Of a DNA stretch of 64,000 bases, positions 17,707 through 26,451 are shown one piece after another. The stretch is from Streptacidiphilus neutrinimicus (GTDB lineage: Bacteria; Actinomycetota; Actinomycetes; Streptomycetales; Streptomycetaceae), in assembly GCF_000787815.1 (NCBI RefSeq), contig NZ_BBPO01000042.1, positions 5,092-69,091 on the forward strand, written 5' to 3'. A model generated the notes under the pieces. The model made no database searches, was not told the DNA's origin, and saw only the letters and a program-made list of their open reading frames with translations. Positions within the stretch are counted from its first letter, which is position 1, and each line of letters opens with the position of its first letter. The translations under genes and the position numbers were made by a program.

Positions 17707-18596
17707 CCGAGGCCGGACTGATCGCACCCGTCGCCGAGAATCGGGCGACGCCTGCGACGGCGAAGCCGCGCCCACGCGAGGTCTTCCTGCCGCGTGACGC
17801 CCGACCGCGCACCGCGCTCAGCAAGGTGGCCGCGCGGCTGCGCTGGCCGCTCGGGATCTACACCACCCCCGTCGCCGCCCTGATCCTGTGGCAGGTCCTC
17901 GGCACCGCCGGCGTGCTCTCGCCGAGCTACGCCCCGGCCCCGACCTCGCTCGCCGGCTCGGCGGTCCGGCTGTGGCAGCAGGGCGTCCTCGGTCCGGACC
18001 TGGCGGTCTCGCTCCAGCGGGCCGGGATCGGCCTCGCCATCGGGCTCACGGTCGGCATCGCCGCCGGAGTGCTCGGCGGGCTGCTGCGCAGCGGCGAGTA
18101 CCTGTTCAACGGCGTCGTGCAGGTGTTCAACACGATCCCGCTGCTCGCGGTGCTGCCCCTGATGATCGTCTGGTTCGGGATCGACGAGCTCACCAAGGTG
18201 CTGCTGATCTCCTTCGGAGCCGGCGTGCCGATGTACCTGAACCTGTTCGCGGCGATCCGCGGCGTGGACCAGCGGCTGATCGAGATGGCACGGACGACGG
18301 GCGCCGGCACCTGGCGTCTGGTCACCAGGGTGCTGGCCCCCGGCGCGCTGCCCGGGTTCCTGGTGGGACTGCGCTTCTCGCTCGCCTACAGCATCCTCGG
18401 GCTCGTCGCGGCCGAGACGGTCAACGCCGACAAGGGGCTCGGGTTCCTGATCACCCAGGGGGAGACCTACCTCCAGACCGACCAGGTCTTCGTCGGGCTC
18501 GCGATCTACTCGGTCCTCGGCCTGCTCGCCGACCAGTTCGTCCGGACTCTCGAACGGGTGCTGCTGCGCTGGCGCCCGGGATATGAGGCAGCATGA
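17703..18596 (+). CDS. ssuC: Aliphatic sulfonate/taurine ABC transporter permease
   Basis: 297 residues, start overlapping the dioxygenase stop. A 45-residue cytoplasmic N-terminus (proline- and arginine-rich) is longer than usual for SsuC/TauC. Then about six membrane helices with the binding-protein-dependent permease EAA-like loop (IEMARTTGAGTWRLVTRVLAPGALPGFLVGLR). Partners are the ATPase at 18593 (ATGA overlap) and the lipoprotein at 19411. Assignment to sulfonates rather than nitrate rests on the flanking dioxygenase, monooxygenase and leader peptide. Confidence 0.85.
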   Translation: MTEAGLIAPVAENRATPATAKPRPREVFLPRDARPRTALSKVAARLRWPLGIYTTPVAALILWQVLGTAGVLSPSYAPAPTSLAGSAVRLWQQGVLGPDLAVSLQRAGIGLAIGLTVGIAAGVLGGLLRSGEYLFNGVVQVFNTIPLLAVLPLMIVWFGIDELTKVLLISFGAGVPMYLNLFAAIRGVDQRLIEMARTTGAGTWRLVTRVLAPGALPGFLVGLRFSLAYSILGLVAAETVNADKGLGFLITQGETYLQTDQVFVGLAIYSVLGLLADQFVRTLERVLLRWRPGYEAA

Positions 18597-19324
18597 GCAT
18601 CGCGACGGACACCCGCAGCCGGCAGCAGTCCGGTGTCGTGGTGGAGGGGGCAGTACGCCGGTTCGGCGATCGGACCGTACTCGACGGGCTGGACCTGACC
18701 ATCGCCGACGGGGAGCTGGTCGTCCTGCTCGGCCCCTCCGGCTGCGGCAAGAGCACCCTGCTGCGCCTGCTCGCGGGCCTGGACCGGCCCGACGGGGGAG
18801 TGGTGGAGGTCCCGGCCCGACGCGCCGTGGTCTTCCAGGGCGACCGGCTGCTGCCCTGGCAGCGCGTCCTGCCGAACGTGACCCTGGGCCTCCGCGGTCC
18901 CGACGCGCAGCAGCGGGCCCGCGACGTTCTCGCCGAGACCGGCCTCGCCGGGCGCGAGCGGGCCTGGCCCAAGGAACTGTCCGGCGGTGAGGCCCAACGG
19001 GTAGCCCTCGCGCGAGCGCTGGTCTCCGAGCCCGAACTCGTGCTGCTGGACGAGCCGTTCGCCGCGCTGGACGCCATCACCCGCCTGCGCATGCACGACC
19101 TGCTCCGGGCCCTGCGCGCCCGCCACGACGCGACGATGCTGCTGGTCACCCACGACGTGGACGAGGCCATCGCGTTGGCGGACCGCATCGTCGTAATGCG
19201 GGGCGGGCGCATCGGCAACGAGCACCGGATCGACCTGAGCGCCGCCGACCGCGAGGCGAGCGTCGCGCGTGAGGAACTGCGCGCCGCGCTGTTGGCCGAC
19301 CTCGGCCTGGCCCACCCGCACTGA
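18593..19324 (+). CDS. ssuB: Aliphatic sulfonate/taurine ABC transporter ATP-binding protein
   Basis: 243 residues. Walker A GPSGCGKST (about 49-57), Q loop VVFQGDRLLPWQ, signature LSGGEAQRVALARAL, Walker B LVLLDEPF, and switch His in LLVTHDVDEA. It is compact like SsuB/TauB/NrtD. It powers the SsuC-type permease and overlaps it by 4 bp. Confidence 0.88.
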   Translation: MSIATDTRSRQQSGVVVEGAVRRFGDRTVLDGLDLTIADGELVVLLGPSGCGKSTLLRLLAGLDRPDGGVVEVPARRAVVFQGDRLLPWQRVLPNVTLGLRGPDAQQRARDVLAETGLAGRERAWPKELSGGEAQRVALARALVSEPELVLLDEPFAALDAITRLRMHDLLRALRARHDATMLLVTHDVDEAIALADRIVVMRGGRIGNEHRIDLSAADREASVAREELRAALLADLGLAHPH

Positions 19325-19410
19325 CCGCCCCTGGGCCATCCGCACCGACCACCCCTGGCCGACCCGACCGAGAACCCCGACGACATCCCCGCGAACAGAA
19401 GGCAGAAGCC

Positions 19411-20472
19411 ATGCGCACCACGAGCACGACCACCAGAACCCTCCGCAGTGCCGCCCTCCTCGGCGCCCTCGCCCTTGTGAGCACACTGACCGCCTGCGCC
19501 ACCGACTCCCAGGCGGCCGCGCCGCTGAGCGACCCGAGCGGTTCCAGCGCCGCCGCCCACCCCGAGTGGAGCCACTACACCTTCACCATCGGAGACAACG
19601 GCGGCGACGGCAGCCAGACCCTGGCGAAGATCACCGGAGTCTTCGACAACGCCCCCTACAAGGTGAAGTTCGCCCGGTTCACCTACGGCCCGCCGCTCAT
19701 CCAGGCCGCCGCCTCCGGCGACATCGACCTCGGGCCGGTCGGCGACGTCCCGCCGATCACCGGTGCGGCGAAGGAGTACGGCTTCAAGATCGTGGCCGTG
19801 CAGCGCTCCCTGACACCGACCCAGTCGCAGGAGAACATCATCGTTCCCCAGGGATCGCCGATACGGACCCTCGCCGATCTGAAGGGCAAGAAGATCGCTG
19901 TCCCGCAGGGCAGCTCCGCCCACGGCCTGGCCCTGAACGCCCTGAAGAGCGTCGGGTTGACCCCCAAGGACGTGCAGTTGGTCTTCCTTGCCCCGGCCGC
20001 CGGCGCCACCGCCTTCGCGACCGGCAAGGTCGACGCCTGGTCCATCTGGAATCCCCAGTCCGCCATCGCCGTCGAGCACGGCGCGCGGATCCTGGCCAAG
20101 GGGCTCCCGCCGATCGACCAGACCAGCAGCTACTACGTCGCCAGTGACAAGTCGCTGAACGACCCCGTCAAGCGGGCCGCCCTCACCGACGTGCTGGAGC
20201 GGCTGTCCCGCGAGTTCGCCTGGGCCGTCAAGAACCCCGGCCAGTACGCGGAGGCGATCTCCGAGGAGGACGGCATCTCCCTGGCCGACGCCAAGACCTC
20301 CCTGACCGCCCAGGAGAGCCGGGTGACCCCGGTCCAGCCCGCCGACATCCTCGCCGAGCAGCAACTGAGCGACGCCTTCCTGCAAGCGGGACAGATCACC
20401 ACCAAGGTCGACATCCCCTCCATCGTCGACAGCATCCTGCCAGACGGGTACGACAGCTCGAAGCTCGGCTGA
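19411..20472 (+). CDS. ssuA: Sulfonate ABC transporter substrate-binding lipoprotein
   Basis: 353 residues, GAAGGCAGAAGCC before the ATG. Lipoprotein signal with lipobox LTAC (Cys about 29), then an SsuA/NrtA/TauA-type periplasmic-binding fold (YGPPLIQAAASGDIDLGPVGDVPPI; GKKIAVPQGSSAHGLALNALKSVGL; AFATGKVDAWSIWNPQSAIA). Anchored outside the membrane, it delivers substrate to the SsuBC pair. It sits 86 bp after the ATPase gene; the spacer holds short direct repeats (GACC..CCCCTGG) and no obvious terminator, so the operon likely continues. Confidence 0.88.
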   Translation: MRTTSTTTRTLRSAALLGALALVSTLTACATDSQAAAPLSDPSGSSAAAHPEWSHYTFTIGDNGGDGSQTLAKITGVFDNAPYKVKFARFTYGPPLIQAAASGDIDLGPVGDVPPITGAAKEYGFKIVAVQRSLTPTQSQENIIVPQGSPIRTLADLKGKKIAVPQGSSAHGLALNALKSVGLTPKDVQLVFLAPAAGATAFATGKVDAWSIWNPQSAIAVEHGARILAKGLPPIDQTSSYYVASDKSLNDPVKRAALTDVLERLSREFAWAVKNPGQYAEAISEEDGISLADAKTSLTAQESRVTPVQPADILAEQQLSDAFLQAGQITTKVDIPSIVDSILPDGYDSSKLG

Positions 20473-20513
20473 GCCGGGCCACGCACGAGACCACAGACGA
20501 AAGGAGATCACGC

Positions 20514-21854
20514 ATGACCACCGAGCGTCGCCGCCGACTGCACCTGAACGCCTTCCTCATGGAGGCCGGCCACCACGAGGCCGCCTGGCGCCTTCCCGAC
20601 AGCAACCCCAGAGCCGACTTCGATCTGCAGCACTGGATCAAGCTCGCCCGGCTCGCCGAAGACGCCAAGTTCGACTCGCTGTTCCTCGCCGACGGCCCCG
20701 CCGTCATCGGCACCGGCGAGTTCCGGCCTCCGGGCCAGCTCGAACCGCTGACCCTGCTCACCGCCCTCTCCCAGGCCACCAGCAGGATCGGGCTCATCGC
20801 GACGGTCTCCTCGACGTACAACGAGCCCTACAACCTCGCGCGCCGCCTCGCCTCGGTCGACCACGTCAGCGGCGGCCGCGCCGGGTGGAACATCGTCACC
20901 TCCGCAGGAGCCGACGAAGCGGCCAACTTCGGCCTGACGGACCGTCCCGCGCACGCCGAACGCTACGCTCGCGCCGACGAGTTCCTGCGGATCGCCAAGG
21001 CGCTGTGGGACAGCTGGGAATCGGAGGCGGTCCTCGCCGACAAGGCCGCCGGGCGCTACGCGGACCCCGGACGGCTGCACCGCCTGGACCACAAGGGCCG
21101 GTACTTCAGCGTCGCCGGGCCGCTCAACGTCGAACGTCCGCCCCAGGGGCACCCGTTGCTCGTCCAGGCAGGCTCGTCCGAAGACGGCAGGGAGTTCGCG
21201 GCGCGCCACGCCGAGGCGATCTTCACCGCCCACCGCACCTACGAGCGTGCCGCCGACTTCTACGCCGACATCAAGGCACGCGCCCGCGCGGCCGGGCGCG
21301 ACCCGGACGGCGTGGTCGTCCTGCCGGGCATCGTCCCCTACATCGGCTCCACCGAGGCCGAGGCCAGGGCCATCGCCCAGGAACTGGACGAGCTGCGGGT
21401 TCCCGCCTACGGTCTGCGGCAACTGGCCGCCGTGTTCGAGACCGAGCCGTCGGTCTTCGATCTCGACGCGCCGCTGCCCGGCTTCATCCTCGCCCGGCCC
21501 AAGCTGGAGGGTTCGCAGAGCCGCTCCGACCTGATCATCGAGCTGGCGGAACGCGAGCAGTTGACGGTGCGGCAGGTCATCTCGCGCATCGGCGGCGGGC
21601 GCGGGCACTTCGAGCTCGTCGGTACCCCGGATCAGGTGGCGGACGCCGTCACGGCCTGGTTCGAGGGCGGCGCGGCCGACGGCTTCAACATCATGGCGCC
21701 GGCTCTGCCGTCGGGGCTCGAGACCTTCATCGAGGAGGTCCTGCCGATCCTGCGCGCCAAGGGTCTGTTCCGCGAGGACTACCAGGGCACGACCCTGCGC
21801 GAGCACTACGGACTGCCGATCCCGGCCAACCAGTTCCACCACGCCGCAGGCTGA
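20514..21854 (+). CDS. NtaA/SnaA/DszA-family flavin-dependent monooxygenase
   Basis: 446 residues; ATG preceded by AAAGGAG. Bacterial-luciferase-like TIM barrel, NtaA/SnaA/SoxA(DszA) branch: LHLNAFLMEAGHHEAAWR at the start, RAGWNIVTSAGADEAANFG, RYARADEFLRIAKALWDSW and HPLLVQAGSSEDGREFAA. It uses FMNH2 from a separate reductase. In this operon the likely role is oxygenolytic C-S cleavage of sulfones or sulfonates, complementing the TauD-like enzyme. No flavin reductase is encoded nearby. Confidence 0.87.
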   Translation: MTTERRRRLHLNAFLMEAGHHEAAWRLPDSNPRADFDLQHWIKLARLAEDAKFDSLFLADGPAVIGTGEFRPPGQLEPLTLLTALSQATSRIGLIATVSSTYNEPYNLARRLASVDHVSGGRAGWNIVTSAGADEAANFGLTDRPAHAERYARADEFLRIAKALWDSWESEAVLADKAAGRYADPGRLHRLDHKGRYFSVAGPLNVERPPQGHPLLVQAGSSEDGREFAARHAEAIFTAHRTYERAADFYADIKARARAAGRDPDGVVVLPGIVPYIGSTEAEARAIAQELDELRVPAYGLRQLAAVFETEPSVFDLDAPLPGFILARPKLEGSQSRSDLIIELAEREQLTVRQVISRIGGGRGHFELVGTPDQVADAVTAWFEGGAADGFNIMAPALPSGLETFIEEVLPILRAKGLFREDYQGTTLREHYGLPIPANQFHHAAG

Positions 21855-21874
21855 CCCCGGCGGGCCGCCTGGCT

Positions 21875-21920
21875 CCGCCGCCCCCACGCCGTGCCCTCGG
21901 CCCGCGTCGGGGGGCGGCGG
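21875..21920 (+). terminator. Possible terminator of the sulfur operon
   Basis: 11-bp inverted repeat CCGCCGCCCCC (21875-21885) / GGGGGCGGCGG (21910-21920) with a 24-nt loop, 21 bp after the stop. The remaining DNA to 22271 holds no gene I can support. Confidence 0.45.
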
Positions 21921-22271
21921 GCCGGGCCCGTCTCAGGCTTTCGACCCCGGTCGACCCGTGCGGTTGCCGCTGGGCGCCCACCCCAGACGATCAACGGCAC
22001 GTGCGCTGGTCGACCCGCACCGGGCTGCAGGACCTCCGGCGATCCCGCGCGGACTCGTCGCCCACGCAGGTCCCATTGCCTGGCCTCGTCGAGTCGACCA
22101 CAACGGAGAGGCGCCCTTGCACACCCGCTGGAGACTGCCCTGGCCTTCTTGCTGAGCAACCGGGACATGCCGTGCGCCCTGTCCCGGGGCGGCGTGTTCC
22201 CCGGTGTGGCTTGTGTGGCTCGTGAGGCGTCCGGTGGGCTTCGCGGATCATACACACGTGCAGGTGTTCGT

Positions 22272-22287
22272 TTGAAGGTTTCTTCAA
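22272..22287. promoter_or_regulatory. Operator-like palindrome upstream of the roadblock-ArsR operon
   Basis: TTGAAG-GTTT-CTTCAA, a perfect 6-bp inverted repeat 44 bp before the roadblock start, in DNA that is locally AT-rich. ArsR-family operators often have TTGAA/TTCAA halves, so autoregulation by the downstream ArsR protein is the natural reading. Confidence 0.5.
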
Positions 22288-22330
22288 TTCCGCGATGAGC
22301 CAGTTCCGCACGTCTCTAAGGTCCGTGGGC

Positions 22331-22702
22331 ATGGCGAACACTGATATTGCCCTCAAGGAAGCGATGATGATCGAGGGCGCCCTCGGGGCAGCCCTGGTCG
22401 ACTACAACAGCGGCCTGGCCCTGGGCACCGCGGGCGGCAGCCGCGAGCTGGACCTGACGGCCGCCTCCGCCGGGAACACCGACGTGGTGCGGGCGAAGCT
22501 GCGCACGATGGAGATGCTCAAGCTCGACGGCGCGATCGAGGACATCCTGATCACCCTCACCGGCCAGTACCACATCATCCGGCCGCTCACCGGGCGGTCC
22601 GGCCAGGGCCTGTTCCTCTACCTCGCGCTGGACCGCGGCCGGGCCAACCTGGCCATGGCCCGGCGCAAGCTGCTGCTGATCGAGCAGGAACTGGACGTGT
22701 GA
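22331..22702 (+). CDS. Roadblock/LC7-domain protein
   Basis: 123 residues from ATG at 22331, chosen over an in-frame start at 22295 because family members begin MANTxxALKEAM. A single roadblock/LC7 fold covers the whole length (EGALGAALVDYNSGLALGT; NTDVVRAKLRTME; EDILITLTGQYHIIRPL; GLFLYLALDRGRANLAMARRKL). Such MglB-like proteins regulate small GTPases or act as dimeric scaffolds. No GTPase is adjacent. The stop overlaps the ArsR start by one base, so they are coupled. Confidence 0.85.
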   Translation: MANTDIALKEAMMIEGALGAALVDYNSGLALGTAGGSRELDLTAASAGNTDVVRAKLRTMEMLKLDGAIEDILITLTGQYHIIRPLTGRSGQGLFLYLALDRGRANLAMARRKLLLIEQELDV

Positions 22703-23070
22703 TGGCCGCCCCACCGCTCTACCAGGTCAAGGCCGAGTTCTTCCGGCTCCTGGGCCATCCGGTCCGGATCCGGGTGCTGGAACTGCTGCGTGACGGCCCC
22801 CGGCCCGTGCGGGACTTGCTGGACGACCTGCAGATCGAGCCGTCGGCCATGTCCCAGCAGCTTGCGGTGCTGCGCCGGTCCGGGATCGTCGTCTCCTACC
22901 GAGACGGCCCGCTCACCCTGTACCAGCTGGCCGGCACGGATGTCGCGGACCTGTTGGCCGCAGCGCGACGGATCCTCACCGAGCTGCTGTCCGATCGCGA
23001 CCACCTGCTCGACCAGCTGCGCCAGGCGGACCACCAGACCGCCACCACCAGCATGGCCAGGACCGCCTGA
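22702..23070 (+). CDS. ArsR-family winged-helix regulator
   Basis: 122 residues; ATG overlaps the roadblock TGA. Winged HTH: HPVRIRVLELLRDGPRPVRDLLDDL, recognition helix PSAMSQQLAVLRRSGIV, wing SYRDGPLTLYQL. A C-terminal helix follows (ADLLAAARRILTELLSDRDHLLDQL). No Cys cluster or clear His/Asp metal site is present, so it is probably not a metal sensor. The pairing with a roadblock protein suggests the two form a small sensing unit. Confidence 0.85.
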   Translation: MAAPPLYQVKAEFFRLLGHPVRIRVLELLRDGPRPVRDLLDDLQIEPSAMSQQLAVLRRSGIVVSYRDGPLTLYQLAGTDVADLLAAARRILTELLSDRDHLLDQLRQADHQTATTSMARTA

Positions 23071-23530
23071 AACCCACTCACCGCAGGACAATCCCAGCTG
23101 CTTGCGGGCACGCGAACCGCGTGCCCGCAAGCAGCGACACGACGCAGCGGACGGGGCCGGGCCTGAGAACGGGCCTGTGGCCCAACACGGTCCGGAGCGG
23201 TGCGGCGGGGCAGTCAGCAGCCGACCGCCGACGCATTGCGCATGGCGGGACGGTGCGGGCGAGACCAGCGAACTGCCGGACACCGGCTCCCCATCGACGG
23301 CGATGCGTGGCGTCTTCCGCGAAGCAGTCGATTCCGCTGACCCCGACGGCGAAAAACCGCGGCCGGTGACGGGCTGTCCCTGGCCGACATCACCTCCAGG
23401 GCGTGGCAGCCGGGGTGCGCGGCGAGCCTGACGACAAGCGCCGGCACGTCGTCACGGTCCTCCGACAGCCCGAAGAGAAATCGGGTGAAAGCCGATCAGT
23501 CCCTGGCCGGTGCCATCGCCTTTGGGGGGT
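23071..23530. other. Intergenic region without a supported gene
   Basis: 460 bp between convergent ArsR and TetR genes. Short open frames exist on both strands but none has a ribosome site or recognisable motif. A loose GC-rich inverted repeat (GCTTGCGGGCACGCG near 23099 / CGCGTGCCCGCAAGC near 23119) is a good ArsR-operon terminator: 15-bp arms 23099-23113 and 23119-23133. Confidence 0.5.
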
Positions 23531-24127
23531 TCATGGCAGGGGGTCGGCGAGGTAGCGCTGGATGGTGGGGGAGAGCAGCTCGGTCACGGCGTCGGCGGGG
23601 AGGTTGGCGATGTCGCCGACCTGCCAGATGTAGCGGTTCATGATCATGCCGTCGATCTGTGTGGCGATGAGGCTGGCGCGCAGGGTGCGTTCGGCGTCGG
23701 GCAGGCTGTGGGAGACCACGCTCAGGACGAGTTCGGAGAACAGCTGTCGCAGGCGCTGCAGGGCGGCGGGTTCCTGGGCGGCCGTGAGGATGATGGAGCG
23801 CAGGATCTCGGCGGAGGCGGCGTCCTCCCACAGCTGCAGGGTGGCCTCCACGAACGCGCGTCCTCGCTGGTGGAGGGGCTGTTGCGCGGCGGCGGCCACG
23901 GTGGCGCCGAATGCCTCGGGGGGTTGCATGACCGCTTCCAGCAGCCCGGTCTTGGTGCGGAAGTAGTAGTGCACCAGGCCCGGGTCTACGTCGGCGTCCT
24001 GGGCGACCGACCGAAGTGAGGTCGCGGCGTAGCCGCGGGTGGCGAAGGATCTGCGGGCGGCAGCGATGATCTTGTCCGCCTGCTCTCCGCGTTCCCCTCG
24101 GGGACCTCGTGCACCTCGCCCGGTCAC
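23531..24127 (-). CDS. TetR-family transcriptional repressor
   Basis: 198 residues from GTG at 24127 (GGAAGG upstream); an upstream ATG would run through the operator and is disfavoured. HTH at about 18-60: IIAAARRSFATRGYAATSLRSVAQDADVDPGLVHYYFRTKTGLLEAV. The C-terminal ligand domain matches the PsrA/RutR-like TetR_C type (LRASLIATQIDGMIMNRYIW). Divergent from the CocE-like hydrolase with two palindromes between them, so it most likely represses that gene and itself. Confidence 0.9.
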   Translation of the reverse strand: MTGRGARGPRGERGEQADKIIAAARRSFATRGYAATSLRSVAQDADVDPGLVHYYFRTKTGLLEAVMQPPEAFGATVAAAAQQPLHQRGRAFVEATLQLWEDAASAEILRSIILTAAQEPAALQRLRQLFSELVLSVVSHSLPDAERTLRASLIATQIDGMIMNRYIWQVGDIANLPADAVTELLSPTIQRYLADPLP

Positions 24128-24181
24128 ACCGCACCACCTTCCACGCCAGTTGAGAGAGGGACGCCCCTTGCCGTTCGCGGC

Positions 24182-24209
24182 AGTTTCATCATACGCTGAA
24201 ACTAGTTTC
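24182..24209. promoter_or_regulatory. TetR operator cluster between tetR and the CocE-like hydrolase
   Basis: Two overlapping palindromes: AGTTTCA-N8-TGAAACT (24182-24203, perfect 7-bp arms) and GAAACTAGTTTC (24198-24209, perfect 12-bp). All share the half-site GAAACT. The position 30-57 bp before the hydrolase ATG suits promoter occlusion. Confidence 0.75.
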
Positions 24210-24238
24210 CACATGTGAGGAAATTAGGAGTTGGTGTC

Positions 24239-25852
24239 ATGCGCACTCTCAAGGACGAATGGATCACGGCCTCCGACGGAGTCCGGATCTGCGCCGACGT
24301 GTACCTGCCCGACGGCGACGGCCCGTTCCCCGCGCTGTACGCGGTGGCGCCGTACCCGAAGGACCTGCAGCGCCTACCGGCCCTGCCGGCGTTCCGGTTC
24401 ATCGAGACCGGCCCGCTCGACTACTGGACCGGCCACGGCTACGCGGTCGTCGTCGGCGACCAGCGCGGCACCGGACGGTCCGCGGGACGGTTCGAGCTGT
24501 TCGGGCCCGCCGAGCAGCGCGACCTCTACGACACCATCGAGTGGATCGCCGCCCGACCCTGGTCGACCGGGAAGGTCTCCATGATCGGGGAGAGCGCCTA
24601 CAGCGTGAACCAGTGGCTGGCCGCCGCACAGCGTCCGCCGCACCTGACCTGCGCGCTGGTCTACAACGGGTTCACGAACCTCTACCACGACGCGGTCTAT
24701 CACGGCGGCGTCTACTCCATGGGCTTCCTCAACTTCTGGTCGACCGACCACATCCGCGCCAGCGCGACCATCGGCGGCGGCATCCCGCCCCGGCCCGGCG
24801 GCGTCACCACCGACATCATCGGCATGTCCCTGGACCGGCCCGTCTACGACGACTGGTGGGACCAGCGAGCGGCGAAGGTCGAGGACATCGACATCCCGGT
24901 CCTCAACATCGCCTGGTGGCACAACATCGGCGTGCACCTGCGCGGCCAGCTCGACGGCTACCAGCGGCTCCAGGGCACCGACAAGCGCCTGGTCGTGCTG
25001 GCCGGCAGCGACATTCAGGAGCGCCACTTCCTCGACAGCCAGGAGCTCTACTACCAGCCCGAGTTCCTCGACGCCTACATCCGTCCCTGGTACGACCACT
25101 GGCTCAAGGGCGTCGACAACGGGGTCATGGACAGCCCGCCGGTCCGCCTCCAGGTCGCCAACTCCGGGGGCCGGCTGCGCGAGGAATCCGAGTGGCCGCC
25201 CCGGCGGGCCACGGCGACCGCGTTCTACCTGAACCCCGAACCGGCCGGCGCCGTCGACTCACTCAACGACGGCAGCCTCACCACCACCACGCCGTCCGCC
25301 GGACAGCCGACCGTCTACGACTACCCCAACCCCGAGTGGACGGTGGGTACCACCGTCATCACCGACGGCATCCCCCAGCCCACCCGCGGCATCCTCACCT
25401 TCACCACCCCACCCCTGGACCGCGACACCGAGGTCACCGGGAAGATCACCCTGGTGCTCTACGCGGAGTCCGACCAGACCGACACCGACTTCCACGTCAA
25501 AATCTCCGAGCAGAAGGCGGTTCCGAGGCTCACCCAGGCCCTCATGCACCGGGTCGCCAAGAACGTACCGCCGCCCTCCGCGATGGTCACCCGCGGCTGG
25601 CTGAAGGCCTCCCACCGTACCCACCCGCCCCAGCCGATCGAGCCGGGGAGCATCGTCCGCTACGAGATCGAGGTGTGGCCGACCTCCTACCTGTTCCGCA
25701 AGGGCAGCCGCATCCGCCTGGAGATCGCCAACGGCGACTCCGCGGTCGCCGACGGCCTGATCCACCACTACTACGGGCACCAGGCGGGCCGCAATCTCAT
25801 CCACCACGACGCCGACCACCCCTCCCACCTCATCCTGCCCGTCATTCACTGA
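24239..25852 (+). CDS. CocE/NonD-family alpha/beta hydrolase (X-Pro dipeptidyl-peptidase-like)
   Basis: 537 residues from ATG at 24239 (AGGAG upstream). Catalytic alpha/beta domain with DQRGTGRSAG and nucleophile elbow MIGESAYSVNQW (GxSxx variant), acid/His regions in the WWHNIGVH and ERHFLDSQ segments, and a C-terminal jelly-roll (about 320-537, VKISEQKAV, LEIANGDSAVADG). Members hydrolyse esters or amides such as cocaine, glutaryl-7-ACA or alpha-amino acid esters. No signal peptide, so cytoplasmic. First gene downstream of the TetR operator; DUF6069 follows 28 bp later. Confidence 0.88.
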   Translation: MRTLKDEWITASDGVRICADVYLPDGDGPFPALYAVAPYPKDLQRLPALPAFRFIETGPLDYWTGHGYAVVVGDQRGTGRSAGRFELFGPAEQRDLYDTIEWIAARPWSTGKVSMIGESAYSVNQWLAAAQRPPHLTCALVYNGFTNLYHDAVYHGGVYSMGFLNFWSTDHIRASATIGGGIPPRPGGVTTDIIGMSLDRPVYDDWWDQRAAKVEDIDIPVLNIAWWHNIGVHLRGQLDGYQRLQGTDKRLVVLAGSDIQERHFLDSQELYYQPEFLDAYIRPWYDHWLKGVDNGVMDSPPVRLQVANSGGRLREESEWPPRRATATAFYLNPEPAGAVDSLNDGSLTTTTPSAGQPTVYDYPNPEWTVGTTVITDGIPQPTRGILTFTTPPLDRDTEVTGKITLVLYAESDQTDTDFHVKISEQKAVPRLTQALMHRVAKNVPPPSAMVTRGWLKASHRTHPPQPIEPGSIVRYEIEVWPTSYLFRKGSRIRLEIANGDSAVADGLIHHYYGHQAGRNLIHHDADHPSHLILPVIH

Positions 25853-25880
25853 CCAGGGCTCTTCGAAAGGGACAGTCACC

Positions 25881-26327
25881 GTGTCCACCGCATGGCACTC
25901 ACCAAGACCATCCGCCCCTCACTCAACGGGCACCCCGAGCCGACTGGTGCGCTCCACCGCCATCGGCCTCGGCCTCCTCGCGAACCTCCTGTACCTGCTC
26001 GTCCTCACCGGCGGCGCCGGGTATCACCTGAAGACCCCCGCGGAGTTCGGCCTGCCGGTCCACTCCATCCTGATCAGCCTGGTGGTCGCGGCCTGCGTCG
26101 TCCCGCCGCTGCTCGGCTGGGGACTGCTGGAGCTGCTGGAACGGCATGTCCCTCGCCGGGCCACCGTCATCTGGACCGTGCTCGCGGGCGTGATGCTCGT
26201 CGGCGACCTCCCCTACGGCGGGGCGGGAGTCACCGTGGCCGACCGGGTCCTGCTCGGCCTCATGCACCTGATCGTCGGCGCGGCCGTGATCCCCGCCTTC
26301 GTGATCACTTCACAGCGCCGATCCTGA
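25881..26327 (+). CDS. DUF6069-type four-helix membrane protein
   Basis: 148 residues; GTG start after GAAAGGGACAG. Four membrane helices (about 25-43, 61-83, 96-112, 125-142) with a short polar N-terminus. Pattern typical of actinobacterial DUF6069 proteins. Function unknown. It begins 28 bp after the CocE-like hydrolase and is probably co-transcribed under the same TetR control. Confidence 0.75.
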   Translation: MSTAWHSPRPSAPHSTGTPSRLVRSTAIGLGLLANLLYLLVLTGGAGYHLKTPAEFGLPVHSILISLVVAACVVPPLLGWGLLELLERHVPRRATVIWTVLAGVMLVGDLPYGGAGVTVADRVLLGLMHLIVGAAVIPAFVITSQRRS

Positions 26328-26451
26328 CATCGGCTCAGGCCCTCTGCGGAGCCCGTGGCCGTCATGCCCGGCTCGTCCCGCCTGCCTACCCCCGAACCGC
26401 CGCACCGCGCCCGGTCCGGGGCGGCCCGCACCGCACTCGTCTGGAGACGCC

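Noticed and set aside
18451-20511. Long minus-strand frame opposite the sulfonate transporter genes
   Set aside because: Gly/Val/Arg-rich shadow; the plus strand carries Walker and lipobox motifs.
24259-26031. Plus frame of 590 codons overlapping the CocE-like hydrolase
   Set aside because: Arginine/proline-rich alternate frame of a gene with clear catalytic motifs.
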